This document shows positions 44,990 to 56,467 of a DNA stretch of 64,000 bases, in pieces (position 1 is the first letter of the stretch; each line of letters opens with the position of its first letter). Position numbers and translations under genes: made by a program. The stretch is from NCBI RefSeq assembly GCF_003590095.1, contig NC_039490.1, positions 5,473,834-5,537,833 on the forward strand, read 5' to 3'. Source of the DNA: Trichoplusia ni. Lineage: Eukaryota; Arthropoda; Insecta; Lepidoptera; Noctuidae. The notes under the pieces were generated by a model. That model worked only from the letters and a program-made list of their open reading frames with translations, was not told the DNA's origin and made no database searches.

Positions 44990-46879
44990 GCAGGTTTTAA
45001 AATTGATAATTAATGTTGTTCTAGGAAATATAGTAATTGGGGTAAGAATACTACTAAATGTGTAATTTGGCTACGTTTGTGTATTTAATTTTGTTGTTAC
45101 TGTAGATTTTATCATATTTGATTGAGGTTTAAATTACTGCATTTTAATGATTTACGTTTAACTCAATGTGTATAATTCTGATGATGGTACGTGCATCAAA
45201 ATTTGTTAATGCAATCATTTATGACTTAATATAACACTCATATAATATATTATGTATACATAGATGGCCCCTGAACACATTACACCTCCTTTTATAGCCG
45301 CCATGTTTTTTTACGCTAAACATTGAAAAGAAAAAAATAAAACTGCAATGACTGATAACGCTAAACGCAATGCTATTTGAAATGTCAAGGTTTTTAAAGT
45401 TATTTGTTCAGATACTTGTTAAATAATGCAGGAAATACTTGGTACACTTGCAGCTGCAAATGTATTTATCTTGGCTTGTTGCTGTTGCCTAACTAATATC
45501 CAATTACTGTGCCCCAATAATAGACTGTCACTTTCTAGGTTTAATATTGGATAAATGTTACGAAATGTTATTGTAGGTAAATGGTTTTTTATTGTGGTAG
45601 TTAATTAAAGAGTAATAAAGAATGTTTTTTCAGAGATTTTATTGTCCCACACTGTTTGTTATTAGGTTTTATCATAAATCTTAGGACTTTTAGGTTAGGT
45701 TAGAAAAACAAAGATGGCCGAATAAACCAATAGGCATGGCTGAAGGTTTAAATGGCTATTACATAGTTTCAAGTTGACGTTAGGTTTCACGTTGTAAGTA
45801 TCTGTTATTAAAAGGTATTAGAAATACACCTACTTTCAATAAAATATGATCTAGTTGGCCTAGGTCAGATAATTCTTCAAGGGATTTTTGCAATTTGCTT
45901 TAATTAGATATCAAGCATCAAGATCAGGTCACAAAATTTATTGTTAGCAATTCCTGAAGGTTTTATTTGTTTTAGATAAAACATAGCGTCTAATAACAGT
46001 GTTATGTCAAAAAATATATATAATTTAATTAACTCACTGACATGAATTGTTTTGCTGGCCTTACCTCCAAGCGCAGCCGGATTTAACGCGTTAGCATTTG
46101 AATCCTAATTGTATATCATGTAAACACACCTATCTCAAAACGATGGAATTCTAAATAGGTGAATAGTTATGAAATTATGATTTTAGGGTTGTGCTAAAAA
46201 AAAACTTGGAATTTTTGTAACAAATTGATAAAATAAAAATCTATACATAGAATTTACACAAAAATTCTTCATCGAAGATTATAAACACTTTGAAACAATA
46301 CTTTAAAAGGTCTTATCCTTCATTTAAAAGTTATAACATAATTTTGCGATAACTTTTAAATTACAACAAATTAGTTAGTAAGTATAGTGGGTAGTAGATA
46401 GTATAAACAGTAAAACTACAGAAAGTGAAAATGTATGAGGAGATAACACCTCACGCTCTCTGAATCTCAACTTTCCTTTGTCAGTTTCATTTATACAAAT
46501 TTCCAACATTATTTTAAGTGCACTAAAAAAAGCAGTAGGTACTCCCTTCTGGTAGTACTGCTGGACATATGCCTCTAAAAAGTTGCACTAAATCACCGGA
46601 TCCTCCGTATTAAAAAAAATATGAACGAGCTGAGAGAACTAGACCCGGAGCTAAACCCCTCAAGATAAGCATTAATTAATTAATCACTTTGCCAAAGTTA
46701 TCGCGGTCGCAGGTGTTTTCAATTAGTCACCTCGGAAAAACGGTAATTGTTCCATGAATCAAGTATTATTGTTACCACTTACATAATATAGTAATAGGAT
46801 ATAAATAAATATAGACATTCATAACATATCACCTTTAAGTAATACTCTTTCGATTCTTCGGTACCCGATAGCTAAGATG
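44990..46879. other. AT-rich non-coding sequence
   Basis: A minus-strand GAG|GTAAGG donor-like word lies near 46058-46070 beside a GC patch (ccaagcgcagccggatttaa). An RTE-tail-like word (actgctggacatatgcctct) lies near 46557. Otherwise nothing was recognised. Confidence 0.4.
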
Positions 46880-46997
46880 CCTGCGTAGGATAAGCGTTTC
46901 TGTGATCCACGAATATTTGTCCAGAGTCTGGATTTCTTTGTGACTTGAATGTTTCTGAAACCCCCGCCACATAAAAATCTATTATGCAAGAGTTGTT
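46880..46997 (+). mobile_element. S1 SINE, 5'-truncated, first of a head-to-tail pair
   Basis: It starts within the B-box region (cctgcgtaggataagcg) and continues gtgatccacgaatatttgtc, gagtctggatttctttgtga and tatgcaagagttgtt. The tRNA-like head is missing. Confidence 0.7.
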
Positions 46998-47190
46998 TTG
47001 CACGTATAGCCGAATGGTTGAGGTCACCACGCCAAACTCACTGAGCGCGTCTGTCGCAGGTTCGATCCCCACGGATGCTTGTTCCGAGTCTGAGTCTCTT
47101 TGCGCATGTGACTTAAATATTTCTGTAAGCTCCCCGCGACACAAGGATAGAATTCCTTAGTACAAGAGTAATTTTGCTTGGAGTCGTTTT
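46998..47190 (+). mobile_element. S1 SINE, second of the pair
   Basis: The copy has a head: gtatagccgaatggttgagg (A-box region) and gcaggttcgatcccc (B box). The stretch between the B box and gatgcttgttccgagtctga is shortened compared with 24671. It ends caccg-free: gacacaaggatagaattcct, then an A-rich tail. Two minus-strand ORFs over the pair are shadows. Confidence 0.75.
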
Positions 47191-47524
47191 GTTTCAAATA
47201 AAAATAAAATCTGCGGGAACACATACAATATCATACATGTCATGTTGTATGATATAAACATGGAAGTTATTCACCTTGGTACCACATTTGTAATAGCTAA
47301 GTCAGTTCTAAACAAATGCCTGGCTTCCATACAAAATGCCTTCGTGACTAAACTCTCCTGGTTCTATGATTATAGGTTCCACTCGGTGCGCATGCGTCAT
47401 TGTTGCCATATCATAACGCTCTTGAATGTGCAGGTAAAACTTTGTAGGTAAAATCTGTGTAGATTACTCTAGATAAGTTAGGATACCGTGGTTAAACTAC
47501 AACTGTTCAACTTTATCGATCATG
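47191..47524. other. Unassigned sequence
   Basis: The word gcgggaacacatacaat near 47213 resembles family B2 internal sequence. Nothing else was recognised. Confidence 0.4.
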
Positions 47525-47846
47525 GGTTAAGTTAAGCTTGATACGATCGGTCCGGGCTAGGTTACCATACTGACCATTTATGTCATAAAGAGATCCTTAG
47601 TGTTTGGAAGACACTCAGACTTTATTTGAAAGGTCGACCAGTCAATGACAATGTGTTAAAGATAATCACATTAATGAAAAAAAATATTACCAGTGTTACC
47701 AAGTGGTATACTGTTGCCCAGGTAAAAATGGGTTAAGGGGGTCAGATAGGCAGTCGCTTTTTATTCCCAATCAGACATTATTTTCATTGATGGACAAGTC
47801 AATGACAATGCGTTAAAGATAATCAACATTAGGCATTAAAAAAAAA
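47525..47846 (+). mobile_element. Family C fragments inside a local direct duplication
   Basis: Family C words gttaagcttgatacgatcgg, accatttatgtcataaa, tgttgcccaggtaaaa and gggggtcagataggcagtcg appear in order. A 29-bp word at 47640-47668 recurs at 47797-47825 with one mismatch, and similarity extends into flanking bases (tcagac-ttatt before, ATTA/AAAA after). The duplicated segment is offset by 157 bp, suggesting a tandem duplication that includes the C fragment. Confidence 0.65.
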
Positions 47847-48194
47847 CTAAATCAGAAATTTCACCCACATGGATTCCATTTCCATTCATTTTCCTCGTGT
47901 ACCTTTGAACTATGACCGAATTAAAATTGTCTCCATGTCAAATTGGTTCAGAATAACTGCGAAACCGTGACGAACACTTTTAATGCTTTCGATTTCATAA
48001 TGGCCATTTGTTATAGTCACGTGGCGATATTGGATACTGGCAACACTAGTTTTGTATTACTTAGTTTTAATTCAAAAGCATTTAGAGGTTTTAAAGAGTA
48101 AAACGATCTGCTGCTTTTTAATAACAATGCATTTACAACAAAGCTTACATTTTGAAGACTTCGTTTGGGGAATGCAATCGAAAACAGTGCGAAT
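47847..48194. other. AT-rich sequence
   Basis: Nothing coding was recognised; the 63-codon frame at 48052-48243 runs into a LINE tail and is a shadow. Confidence 0.4.
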
Positions 48195-48395
48195 CGAACT
48201 CAAGACATTCAAAATCAAAATCAAAACTCACTTATTCAAATAAGGCTACTAAGTAGCACTTTTTCAAGGTCAGATTACATTGAATAGCACCCAGTTTCGC
48301 CCACCCTTCACCGCTTCCTAAGCGCTTTTGCTGTAAGAGAAAAAGCGGCGCAACAAACACCCTAGCAGCACGCTGTCTTTCCGTTTACCTAATTA
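48195..48395 (-). mobile_element. Non-LTR retroelement 3' end with GATTTT tail, minus strand
   Basis: Read on the minus strand it has gttgcgccgctttttctctt, gcgcttaggaagcggtgaag, cagattacattgaat reversed, agccttatttgaataagtga and then a tail of GATTTT units (48200-48225 on the plus strand). A ...gaataaatgattttgatttt end is typical of abundant lepidopteran LINEs. The exact clade is not determined. No coding portion remains. Confidence 0.65.
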
Positions 48396-48577
48396 AATAT
48401 TCAGTACGATATAGCTAGAGGCGAAAAAGTTAGAAAAAAAATGGTCTACTTTCAATTTTAATACCATACCAATATAATACAAACAAATACTCGGTAAAAG
48501 TCTTATTTCGACTTTTTGGCACCTTTTTAGAGCCAAGAAATTCATCACTTCTGAACATTTCAGAATTCTAGCTTTCA
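48396..48577. other. AT-rich sequence
   Basis: Nothing recognised. Confidence 0.4.
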
Positions 48578-48626
48578 CGGGTTATGAGATACAGCCTTAT
48601 AACAGACGTGTCATCAGGCTCACATC
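48578..48626 (-). mobile_element. Family A fragment, minus strand
   Basis: The words cgggttatgagatacagcct and gacgtgtcatcagg are the reversed family A core, as at 8960. Confidence 0.5.
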
Positions 48627-48910
48627 TGTCTTATATCTCCATACCTGTTATTTGTTTTCTACTTCACAAAACTATATTTCTTAAATTAATATTATTGCAG
48701 GTGTGAATACACTTTTTATGAGTTGTAAGTCGGCCATTGCAAGCACAAAACGACGAATGATTTGTTCCGGTTCGCGTCCGTGATTACTTGTCGTATGACT
48801 GTGGTAATGAGCTGTTACATAATGTTATATAGTTTTATTTTAAAAGAAGGTTTATTAATAGTTGCTCGAGTGATAGCTTCATTATATAGTATTTCTCTTT
48901 TCCATTGCAG

Positions 48911-48954
48911 AATAGTGAAGAAGTTTTATCATTAGTACGGCACAAAGAATTCAG
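48911..48954 (+). CDS. Candidate 44-nt internal coding exon, gene unknown
   Basis: A strong acceptor (tttctcttttccattgcag, ending 48910) and a strong donor (TTCAG|GTAAGCC, intron from 48955) enclose 44 nt. Only one of the three frames is open, reading NSEEVLSLVRHKEF plus two leftover bases (AG), so the exon would start in phase 0 and end in phase 2. The mixed charged and hydrophobic residues look protein-like. It lies in repeat-free DNA. I do not recognise the protein. Neighbouring exons are not identifiable, which fits a gene with very long introns that extends beyond the window. This is the best single piece of gene evidence here. Confidence 0.45.
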
Positions 48955-49577
48955 GTAAGCCTTATATTTCGGGGTGATTCACTTTTTGTCTAAAACTCAG
49001 TTTAACATACATAAGCTGCGACTTAAAAAATGTTAAACAAAAATAAAGATAACCAATTAACCTATTGTAAAACTTTAATAAATCAGTTCTTTCATTATTT
49101 ATGTGTTTTAATAAAAGTGATTTCTATAGATTTCTAATCTCCTATTTAATTACCCCAGTACTTAAAATAGATTGCTTAGGGAAAGATGTGCTGATATTAT
49201 ATTACAATATCTAGAAAAGCATAAACTTAACAACAAAGTGGCTGGTCAGCTGGTCAGTGAGCTGGTCTCATCATAATGTTCTTGCAAATGTCAGCTGCAT
49301 GGATATTGCAAATTGTACTTGAAATCTTCATTTAAACGCTAATTATAGGATAACATACCTATAACCTGTTCTTGCTTAAGGTCTCTAAGAGGATACAACT
49401 TTTGATAAAAAAACTTAAGTATTTGAATTATGCAGTTATTTTAAAATGTTTGTCAAACATTAACGTCATGGAAATTTGTTTACCTATTGACAATTTTCTT
49501 CTTTTTTGCGACTCTTTTGGTTTTCGTTTTCCTGAATTGGGTTGGAGGTTCTTTAAAGCTACGTGATGCCCCATCAT
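48955..49577. other. AT-rich sequence, intron if the exon is real
   Basis: It contains a small tandem of GCTGGTCA (separate entry). Nothing else was recognised. Confidence 0.4.
49241..49267 (+). repeat. GCTGGTCA mini-tandem
   Basis: Two adjacent GCTGGTCA units (49241-49256) and a third GCTGGTC at 49261. Confidence 0.7.
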
Positions 49578-49690
49578 GTGGCCCAGGTAACTGGGTTGAG
49601 GAGGTCAGATTCTGCTTGCAAAACACCGGTACTTGGAATCCGGTAAGACTGGACACCAACATAGTTGGGGAAAGGCTAGGACGATGATAT
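49578..49690 (+). mobile_element. Family C repeat, 3' part
   Basis: It begins within the family at gtggcccaggtaactgggtt and continues gaggaggtcagat, gcaaaacaccggtacttgga and caacatagttggggaaaggc. It is 5'-truncated, as expected for retroposed copies. Overlapping ORFs on both strands are shadows. Confidence 0.8.
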
Positions 49691-50199
49691 CCTTTACAAA
49701 TAACTTAAAAGTGAACGAGAATATTTCAGAAAACCATTTTGTATTTTCATTTTCGATCAAACGGTTTGGGTCAAACTAATTTGATCATCTCATATGCTCA
49801 TAAGTTTACTGGTCTCCATAAAAAAGTTAGCGAATGAAGAAAATGCATTTACAAACCTCTGTAATGGGATAATAATGACAACCTTGGCATTATCTTACAA
49901 TTATGTTTCATTGACCTATAGTTCTAACTATTTACTTATTTAATCACGCCAATTAAGGTAATGCAGTTTTGGTAGTCCAAGGACTGTTAGACGAAATGCC
50001 AATGTATACTAATATATTTAACTCTGCGTAGACTTTAGTAAAATCAAGTTTTCAAAACAACATAAAAATAAAATCAATGTGTTATGGTTGTGTATACGTA
50101 ATATTGCAGGTTCAACTTGCCTTTACTCCATATCTTCTCCCCTTTTTGTATCGTATTTCATTATTGCTCTGCTCTTATTAGGCATAGCATAATAGTGTA
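49691..50199. other. AT-rich sequence
   Basis: Nothing recognised. Confidence 0.4.
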
Positions 50200-50293
50200 T
50201 CTAAAACTGAAATACTTTTTCAAATCGGAGCAGAAGTTATTAAGATCAGCGCATTCAAACTAACAAACCATTCAGCTTTATAATATTAGAATA
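50200..50293 (+). mobile_element. Family B1 repeat, 3' tail only
   Basis: The words gaaatactttttcaaatcgg, attaagatcagcgcattcaa and attcagctttataatattag match the B1 3' end. It directly abuts a full B1 copy, making a tandem. Confidence 0.7.
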
Positions 50294-50545
50294 GACTAGC
50301 TGTTGCCCGCGACTTCGTCCCCGTGGGTAGAAGATATAAGTTATGATTTATACCTACCCTATTTTTTTCACATTTTCCATTGCATCTTCGCTCCTATTAG
50401 TCGCGGGGTGATGGTTTATAGCCTAAAGCCTTCCTCGACGAATGGTCTACTCAACACAAAAAGAATTTTTCAATTTGGACCAGTAGTTACTGAGATTAGG
50501 GCGTTCAAACAAACAAACTCTTTAGCTTTATATATTAGTATAGAA
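50294..50545 (+). mobile_element. Family B1 repeat, near full length
   Basis: It starts gactagctgttgcccgcgac and aligns throughout with 15471-15727 (cattttccattgcatcttcg, aatggtctactcaacacaaa, gcgttcaaacaaacaaactc, tatattagtatagaag). The internal 82-codon frame (50303-50551) is a shadow. Confidence 0.85.
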
Positions 50546-52184
50546 GTATAGATTAAACCATTTATCTATTTATATCACTCTATTCACCTTTAAGGCACAA
50601 TAGCTTACTAATTCTCTCACGTCACCTGCCCCATAAGGTATATTTAAAGCATTATAATTCCGAGATAATGTCTGCTTACAAGGATGGAGCGTAATTTGGA
50701 GTCGCGACGCCAGTGACTCACTGTTTCCTGTTAAAACACGGAGTAGTAAGCGAATGGAGTGTACAGGGAAACTGACAGTCTCTAAACGTACTGCCCCTGC
50801 ACTATGCCTTTGGTAACATAACATATCTGCTACTGCATTAACTGTTAGAGGTTATGATAGCAAAAAGCTTATCTACCCTAATCAGCCCTAGGATTTGTTA
50901 ATCAATGTTTTAAAACATTATCTCTACTACCTTTTCTACATCATCTGCTTCTACCGATAAGTGTATATCACTGGTTTTCTACCTGAAATACCTATCATAT
51001 TCCTAGTTTAGATGTATTATCGACATTTATGTCTACACCTCGACTATTGTGCTAGTCGTCTTGAAAAATCTCAAACAGAACCAACTAACTATTAAATTAC
51101 ACTCATAAACTGAAACGAAATTGACGGCAAAGATATAAAGATTGCTTAACATCTTGCTGCTTTACCATAGGCAGTTGTTTAACAAATCGTCACTCCATGA
51201 ACTTACTAATCTGTGTCTGAAACAAAACAAGCGCGGGTCAATGAAACGTTCCTGTTTACATAATAACGATCTTATAAACATTGGAGTAAGCCCGCATTAT
51301 CATACTGTTTAACTGTTGTTTTGATTCAGTTAAGCTAACTTTATCCAGAAATACTGGTTGTATATACTGCACTGGGGATATAGTAGGGAATTCCAAAGAG
51401 ATTAAAGCGTTTGTTTTGTTTGTATATGTTAGTCATTTTGGTTTATCCCGGGGTATTTTAGAATGAGAATAGTTTTTGAAAATAAAGTGGTATTTAAGGA
51501 TTATGAAGTGTACAGTGTGACGTGGACCATAAGTTAAATGTACTGGTCTTTTCGTATGTATTTTCCGAATAATTTAATTAGAAAAATAAATAAGAATCAC
51601 ATATTAACACACTCTGCTTTTAATATGAAGATTATTACACAACTCTCTTTGAATAAATAAGAATAATAATATAGTTAATTATTATACATAATGCGTTAAG
51701 TTATTCAAGGATACATCTATGCAAAAGTAATTAATTAGAAATTTGTTACAGCTTGTTAATGGAATAATTATGTATTTAGTTGTGAATTTTAAGAGTCAAG
51801 GTTTTACTAATTACTTTTAAATAGGTATGAAACTACCGTCTTTAAGCTATTAGTAATTATTACCTATTTTCTTTGAAGAAAAATAAAAATGGACTGATCG
51901 TTTCTTTGCGTGTCAATCCAATGGCATTGAGAATCATAGTGTATTAATTATGATCATTTTAATGATTTAAATCATTATGCAGCATTATTTATTTTAACTA
52001 CTCAACTACCTAGACAAGTCTAATAAATATTAAATTATAAATAATAATGAATTCTGAGGCTGCCAAAACGATTTGCATATCATTATGTGTTTTATAAGTT
52101 TGCATCTCGAAATTATTAAAATTAATATTTAATAACACCATTCACGAATTAAACATCCATCGCCATCGCGAAAAAAATACCTGC
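50546..52184. other. AT-rich non-coding sequence
   Basis: Nothing recognised. The 84-codon minus-strand frame at 50570-50824 has no support. Confidence 0.45.
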
Positions 52185-52295
52185 TTACAAATAAAGGAAC
52201 CGCATGCAATTCGATTCATCCATTTAGGCGCTACGGTGATGCATACATACATAAAGAACTTAAACTTACACCCTCTTTTTGCGTCAGGTTGTATA
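52185..52295 (-). mobile_element. Decayed retroelement fragment, minus strand
   Basis: The sequence catgcaattcgattcatcca followed by tttaggcgctacggtgatgc and ctttttgcgtcaggttg is the reverse of a dispersed lepidopteran motif (gcatcaccgtagcgcctaaa). The family is not determined. Confidence 0.4.
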
Positions 52296-52570
52296 AATAG
52301 CACATATCCAAACGGGTCTTGATAATATCTTGTGTATCTGCCAACCGTAGTTGTTCTTTCGCAAATAAAGTATCATTTAAGTTTTCACAACATTTTATGA
52401 AATAAGAAGTCGTGGGAAATAAAGAAATAAACTTGACGATTTAATATTGCTTTATAATCCCCGTTTACTATATTTTATTAATACTAATTTTGGTAGGAAG
52501 GAACTATTAACTAAATAATTTAGGATTTTATTGCACCTAAAAAGCTTAGGTTTATTACATTTATTTCCAT

Positions 52571-52840
52571 TACTAGTTTTTGCTCGCGGCTTCGCCTGCC
52601 TGGGTGTTACCCAGTGCCGTATTATCCATAAGGCACTTTAGGCCAGTGCCTAGGGGCCCACTATGACCAGGGGCCCATCACTAAAGTAGGCATCTAAAAA
52701 AAGCTCGATAAATTTTTCACTGAATGAAAATAACTTGAACCAAGGGGGACCCCACTCCTTTGGTGCCTCGAGGCCTCGGGGCCCCTAGGCCCCTAGATCC
52801 GGCTCTGGCGTTACCCTGGATTTTAAGGATTTGCCAAATG
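52571..52840 (+). mobile_element. B-like repeat hosting a hAT-like MITE
   Basis: The start, tactagtttttgctcgcggc followed by ttcgcctgcctggg, resembles the B-family 5' end. It is interrupted at 52612 and resumes at 52816 with ctggattttaagg. Confidence 0.5.
52612..52807. mobile_element. hAT-like MITE with 8-bp target duplication
   Basis: The ends are CAGTGCCG (left) and CGGCTCTG (right). Inside are ggcactttaggccagtgcct, aggggcccactatgacc and cgaggcctcggggcccctag. The flanking octamers GTGTTACC (52604-52611) and GCGTTACC (52808-52815) differ by one base and form an 8-bp target duplication, as hAT transposases make. It is 196 bp with no coding capacity. Its GC-rich edges stand out from the flanks. 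Confidence 0.85.
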
Positions 52841-53021
52841 GTCACGTGATAGAAGTTACTTGCTCTAGAAAATTAATGTTTTTGTTTGGAAATTTTGCTC
52901 TAAACTGAGCCGTATAATTTGAAGGTCCGTTACATTACAGCTAAAACAAACATTTTTTAACGTTTTAAATTTTTTTCCACAGTTTACAGATACCGAAGCT
53001 GTTTAAATAAGATATTTTTAG

Positions 53022-53200
53022 GGTACCGTGTCTAACAGTTAAAAACAGAACCCTATTACTAAGGCCCCGCTGTATATCCCTCTGTTTACCGCCTTTCTCA
53101 CTAAACGTCATAGCTAGATAATTGAAATTAACATAGAGAATGTCTCTCCGTTACCGCTATAACAAAACAAGGGTAAGCAATAGTTGTTAAGGTCAGAAAG
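53022..53200 (+). mobile_element. Family A repeat
   Basis: The words tagggtaccgtgtctaacag, aaaacagaaccctattacta, aggccccgctgtatatccct and cgtcatagctagataattga follow the family A order. The right-hand half is not seen. Confidence 0.7.
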
Positions 53201-55532
53201 TTGCTATGAGACCAATATTTTTCAAAGCTATTTACTTTAGTCTAATTCCACCAAACACAAAGTGTCATTTATTTGTATTTAATACTTATCGAAATTAAAC
53301 GACTGTGCTAGTAATCTCGTTATAAAGTCAATGTCAAATAATGCAATCGATTCTCGTTTGTTTTTAGCATCTAATATATTATAGCGATGCTGACGTCACA
53401 TTACACAACATTTCGGACCTCGTTAAGTCACAAACTTTGCTTAAGGTCGAATGTAAAAATAGGTGGATCTTGTTTTCTAAGATTTGGACCAGTATCGCCT
53501 TTGACCTTCTGTTTCAATGTATATTAACCATTCATTGTGTCTAAATAAATAATGTCATTTTAAGTTCCCTTTTGTGCATGCAAATAATCGAAATTTTGCA
53601 TTTTTTCTGTCCAAGATATTTTTCAAAGCAGCCGATATAGTCTTATATTGAAAAGCATTTTTTATCACACTAAATACAGTTTTCAAAATCAGATAAGTTT
53701 TTTGCCGGTTTTCAAAAATGTCTAAGTTTCAATTTCTGATTTTAATTTTATACAGCTTATGAAGTAGGAAATCTTTTACAGGAAAATTTGCAGCAGAACT
53801 CACAAAAGTTAAGTCAATGATGATACAAAGCCATTTAGGACACAAACCCGTGTAGTTTCCTCATGTAAAATTAATTAAACGGAATTAGCAATATATTACG
53901 TTTATATGTAACCGGTTATAATTTACACGTGTTATTTGGAAACTAATTTATTTTCCTTAAAACTTAGCTTTGTGTTATAATTATCCTGTTTAGTAATCAA
54001 TTTTACAACAATAATAGTGTAAAACTGGTAAAATCACATCGTGAGAAAACCTCCTTTTCAGGATGGAACTTCATCAAACGAATCCACTTGCTTTGGGTTG
54101 GATGGAAGCAAGTGTCAGACTTTTACTGACTAAACCCCACCCATTTTAATTCACCATTATTAAATCCTGGATTCCAAATATTCGAATCTGGAATCGCTAC
54201 CCCCGCGGGGTATTGAATAAGCGTGGTGATCAATGCCCAAACCTTCTCTATGAAGACAGCCCAGAATATAATGACTAGGCCTACTAGAAAATAATATTGT
54301 AGAAGTGAATGTTCTAAGTGGCATTTAATGTTTTTTGTTATTGATAAGAATTCGGTGTTTTGGGCTTGTATTGTTTATTTATTTACATTTTCACATGACT
54401 AAGATAATTGCTATGGAGGTGATCGATAGTATCGGCGTTCAGTAGCATGTACATATTACTTTACTTGCTATAGCTTGCGGCTTCGCCTGTTTAGTTTTCA
54501 TTTATATATCTGCAAGAAATTACCTTTCTTTAATGAAGTGATGAGTGATGAGCTGTCAACGGGGTGACGTCGAAACCAAATTGCGATAAAAACGGAAACA
54601 TTGACAACTTACGAGAACCCCATGGGTTTTTGGCTGATCGATAGTCGGATTGGGTTGGTCTTTACAAAAATTTCGCCCAACTTCTCGGTCATCTTGTGAA
54701 TTCTTGTGTGTAAAACCAACACAATTGTTTATTTTCATTATTAAACAAAAGCATTGGTGGATAAATTCTGCAGTCTACTGAGCATTTTTAAGGACAGTTT
54801 GTGAGCAGGATTTTATCAAAAGCTTGAATTCGCGTTCCAATACAAAATCCCTTATCTTTCCCAGTTCCCATGGGAATGTTGTCACGTTACCCAATGTTTA
54901 TAGCACCTAAGATAGCCGAGTTTAAGGAAAGAGCTATGATACCGTTGTTGTAATCCTATATGTTTTGTATTAGATTCGTCATACGAGTCGCGCACTTAAA
55001 TGATTTTTAAACACGCAACGTTCGAAGTAATATTACTTTATCTTTGTAATACGAACAATGTTATAAACTAAACACTGGTGTAATAATACTAACCAGTTTT
55101 GTTGCGAAATATAAAGTTATGACGTGCGAAAGAGATGCAGCTATCGTTTGAATAGCGCTGTCCCTTTCTTTTCGTGAAACTGAATTACGTTTTTTTCTAT
55201 TACGCACTTGGGTGTTTGACCTAATACTATGTATGTATGTAAGTAGTGTAAGTACGTTGTTTTGAAATAACTTCAGGTTTGTTAGAAGTCTAGGTTTAGG
55301 AATCGTGTTTATTGTTTAAATAACGAATGAATGGCGTGTGTCATGGTTACAAAATGTATGGCTTATAAACAAATGAATCTAGGAAGTGGTTAAACAAAAA
55401 ACACATTTTATTCAGTTAATTCACTGTAACGCGGATATTAGTCATAACATTAGTGACATTATATTTTCTAAGCTCAAAAATTCTTTGCAAGTTATAGGAT
55501 TTATTCATTTTTTTTTATTTGTTCGTGGCTAA
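53201..55532. other. AT-rich non-coding sequence
   Basis: One TGACGTCA palindrome lies near 53390. A fragment like acatcgtgagaaaacctcc near 54036 and a B-like word (gcttgcggcttcgcctg) near 54473 are remnants of dispersed repeats. An imperfect hairpin (gcgaaagagatgcagctat with atagcgctgtccctttct) lies near 55127-55180. Confidence 0.4.
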
Positions 55533-55848
55533 AGTGGATCGCCCACAGGTTAAGCTACGCTTGATACGGTCGGTCCCTGCAGGGATGACTATCTATGCCA
55601 TAACGATGCCTCCGTATTTCGGAACAATAGTTAAAATCATATTTAACAGTCATTACAGGTAGTCAGCAGGCAGAATATCTGATAACCAGTCTAAATAAGG
55701 GATATCGTGTTGCCCAGGTAACTTGATTGAGGAGATCGTATTGGCAGTCATTCCTTATAAAAACTCTGTTCTTTAGCTGGAAACTCCGGTTGGAGTTTAA
55801 GCCGAATCCAATACAGTTGGGAAAAGGCTAAGATGATGATGATGATTA
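55533..55848 (+). mobile_element. Family C repeat, longest copy, with GAT tail
   Basis: It starts agtggatcgcccacaggtta and agctacgcttgatacggtcg, passes gtcattacaggtagtcagc, atcgtgttgcccaggtaact and ttggcagtcattccttataa, and ends acagttgggaaaaggctaag followed by (GAT)5. This is the clearest demonstration of the family's 5' start and microsatellite tail. Confidence 0.85.
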
Positions 55849-56202
55849 TTTTTTTAATTTGTGTAAATAACTGTCGCATTTGCGAAAACAGGACTGGGCA
55901 TTACTACAACACCAATATTATTTTAAGAAGTATTTATAAAGCCCCAGAATAGAAACACATCATGGTTTTATCTGGAACGGCGAGTACAGCTACTGGGCTC
56001 AACTAAGTAGTGTACTATATACTAGTACACTCAACACTAAGGCCTCCACCAATTTACATATCCTTATGGGTCTGAGAATGTTAGACAAGACCGTAAAGGA
56101 AGCCTAAACGGTATTGCCAATCCCTTTATAATTCTCACGTTAGTAGATACTGTTATGTTATTCTTAGTTTAATACCGCCTCTTAAAGTAAATTGCTGCTG
56201 TG
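55849..56202. other. Spacer between family C copies
   Basis: Nothing recognised. Confidence 0.4.
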
Positions 56203-56358
56203 AAAGCTAGAAAGTCTGATAGTCTGACTTAAGGGTATCTTGTTGCCCAGGTAACGGGTTGAGGAGGTCAGATAGGCAGTCGTTCCTTGTAAAAGATTGG
56301 TAGCCTTTTCCCAACTATGTTGGAGTCAGCCCCAACATAGTTGGAAAAAGGCTAGGAT
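56203..56358. mobile_element. Family C fragments forming an inverted junction
   Basis: The left part, to about 56295, is family C forward (gttgcccaggtaacgggttg, gaggaggtcagataggcagt, cgttccttgtaaaa). It then meets a reversed family end, so tagccttttcccaactatgt (56301 onward) faces ccaacatagttggaaaaagg (56332 onward). Arms 56301-56323 and 56332-56354 match at 22 of 23 positions around an 8-nt spacer. Confidence 0.75.
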
Positions 56359-56467
56359 TGTGCGACAGCACATATAATGGCGTAGACCTACGTCTGATAT
56401 CCACTATAATGTTTCGGTGATATATCCCCCTGTTTCTATAACTATACCTGACTAATATAGCAACGTT

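Noticed and set aside
46872..47224. Minus-strand ORFs of 90 and 66 codons
   Set aside because: Both lie over the S1 SINE pair, where such frames recur in any copy.
53745..53875. Possible exon after ttttacag near 53780
   Set aside because: Two frames are briefly open, but the only donor-like word (gttaagtc) is weak and the acceptor sits in A/T-rich sequence.
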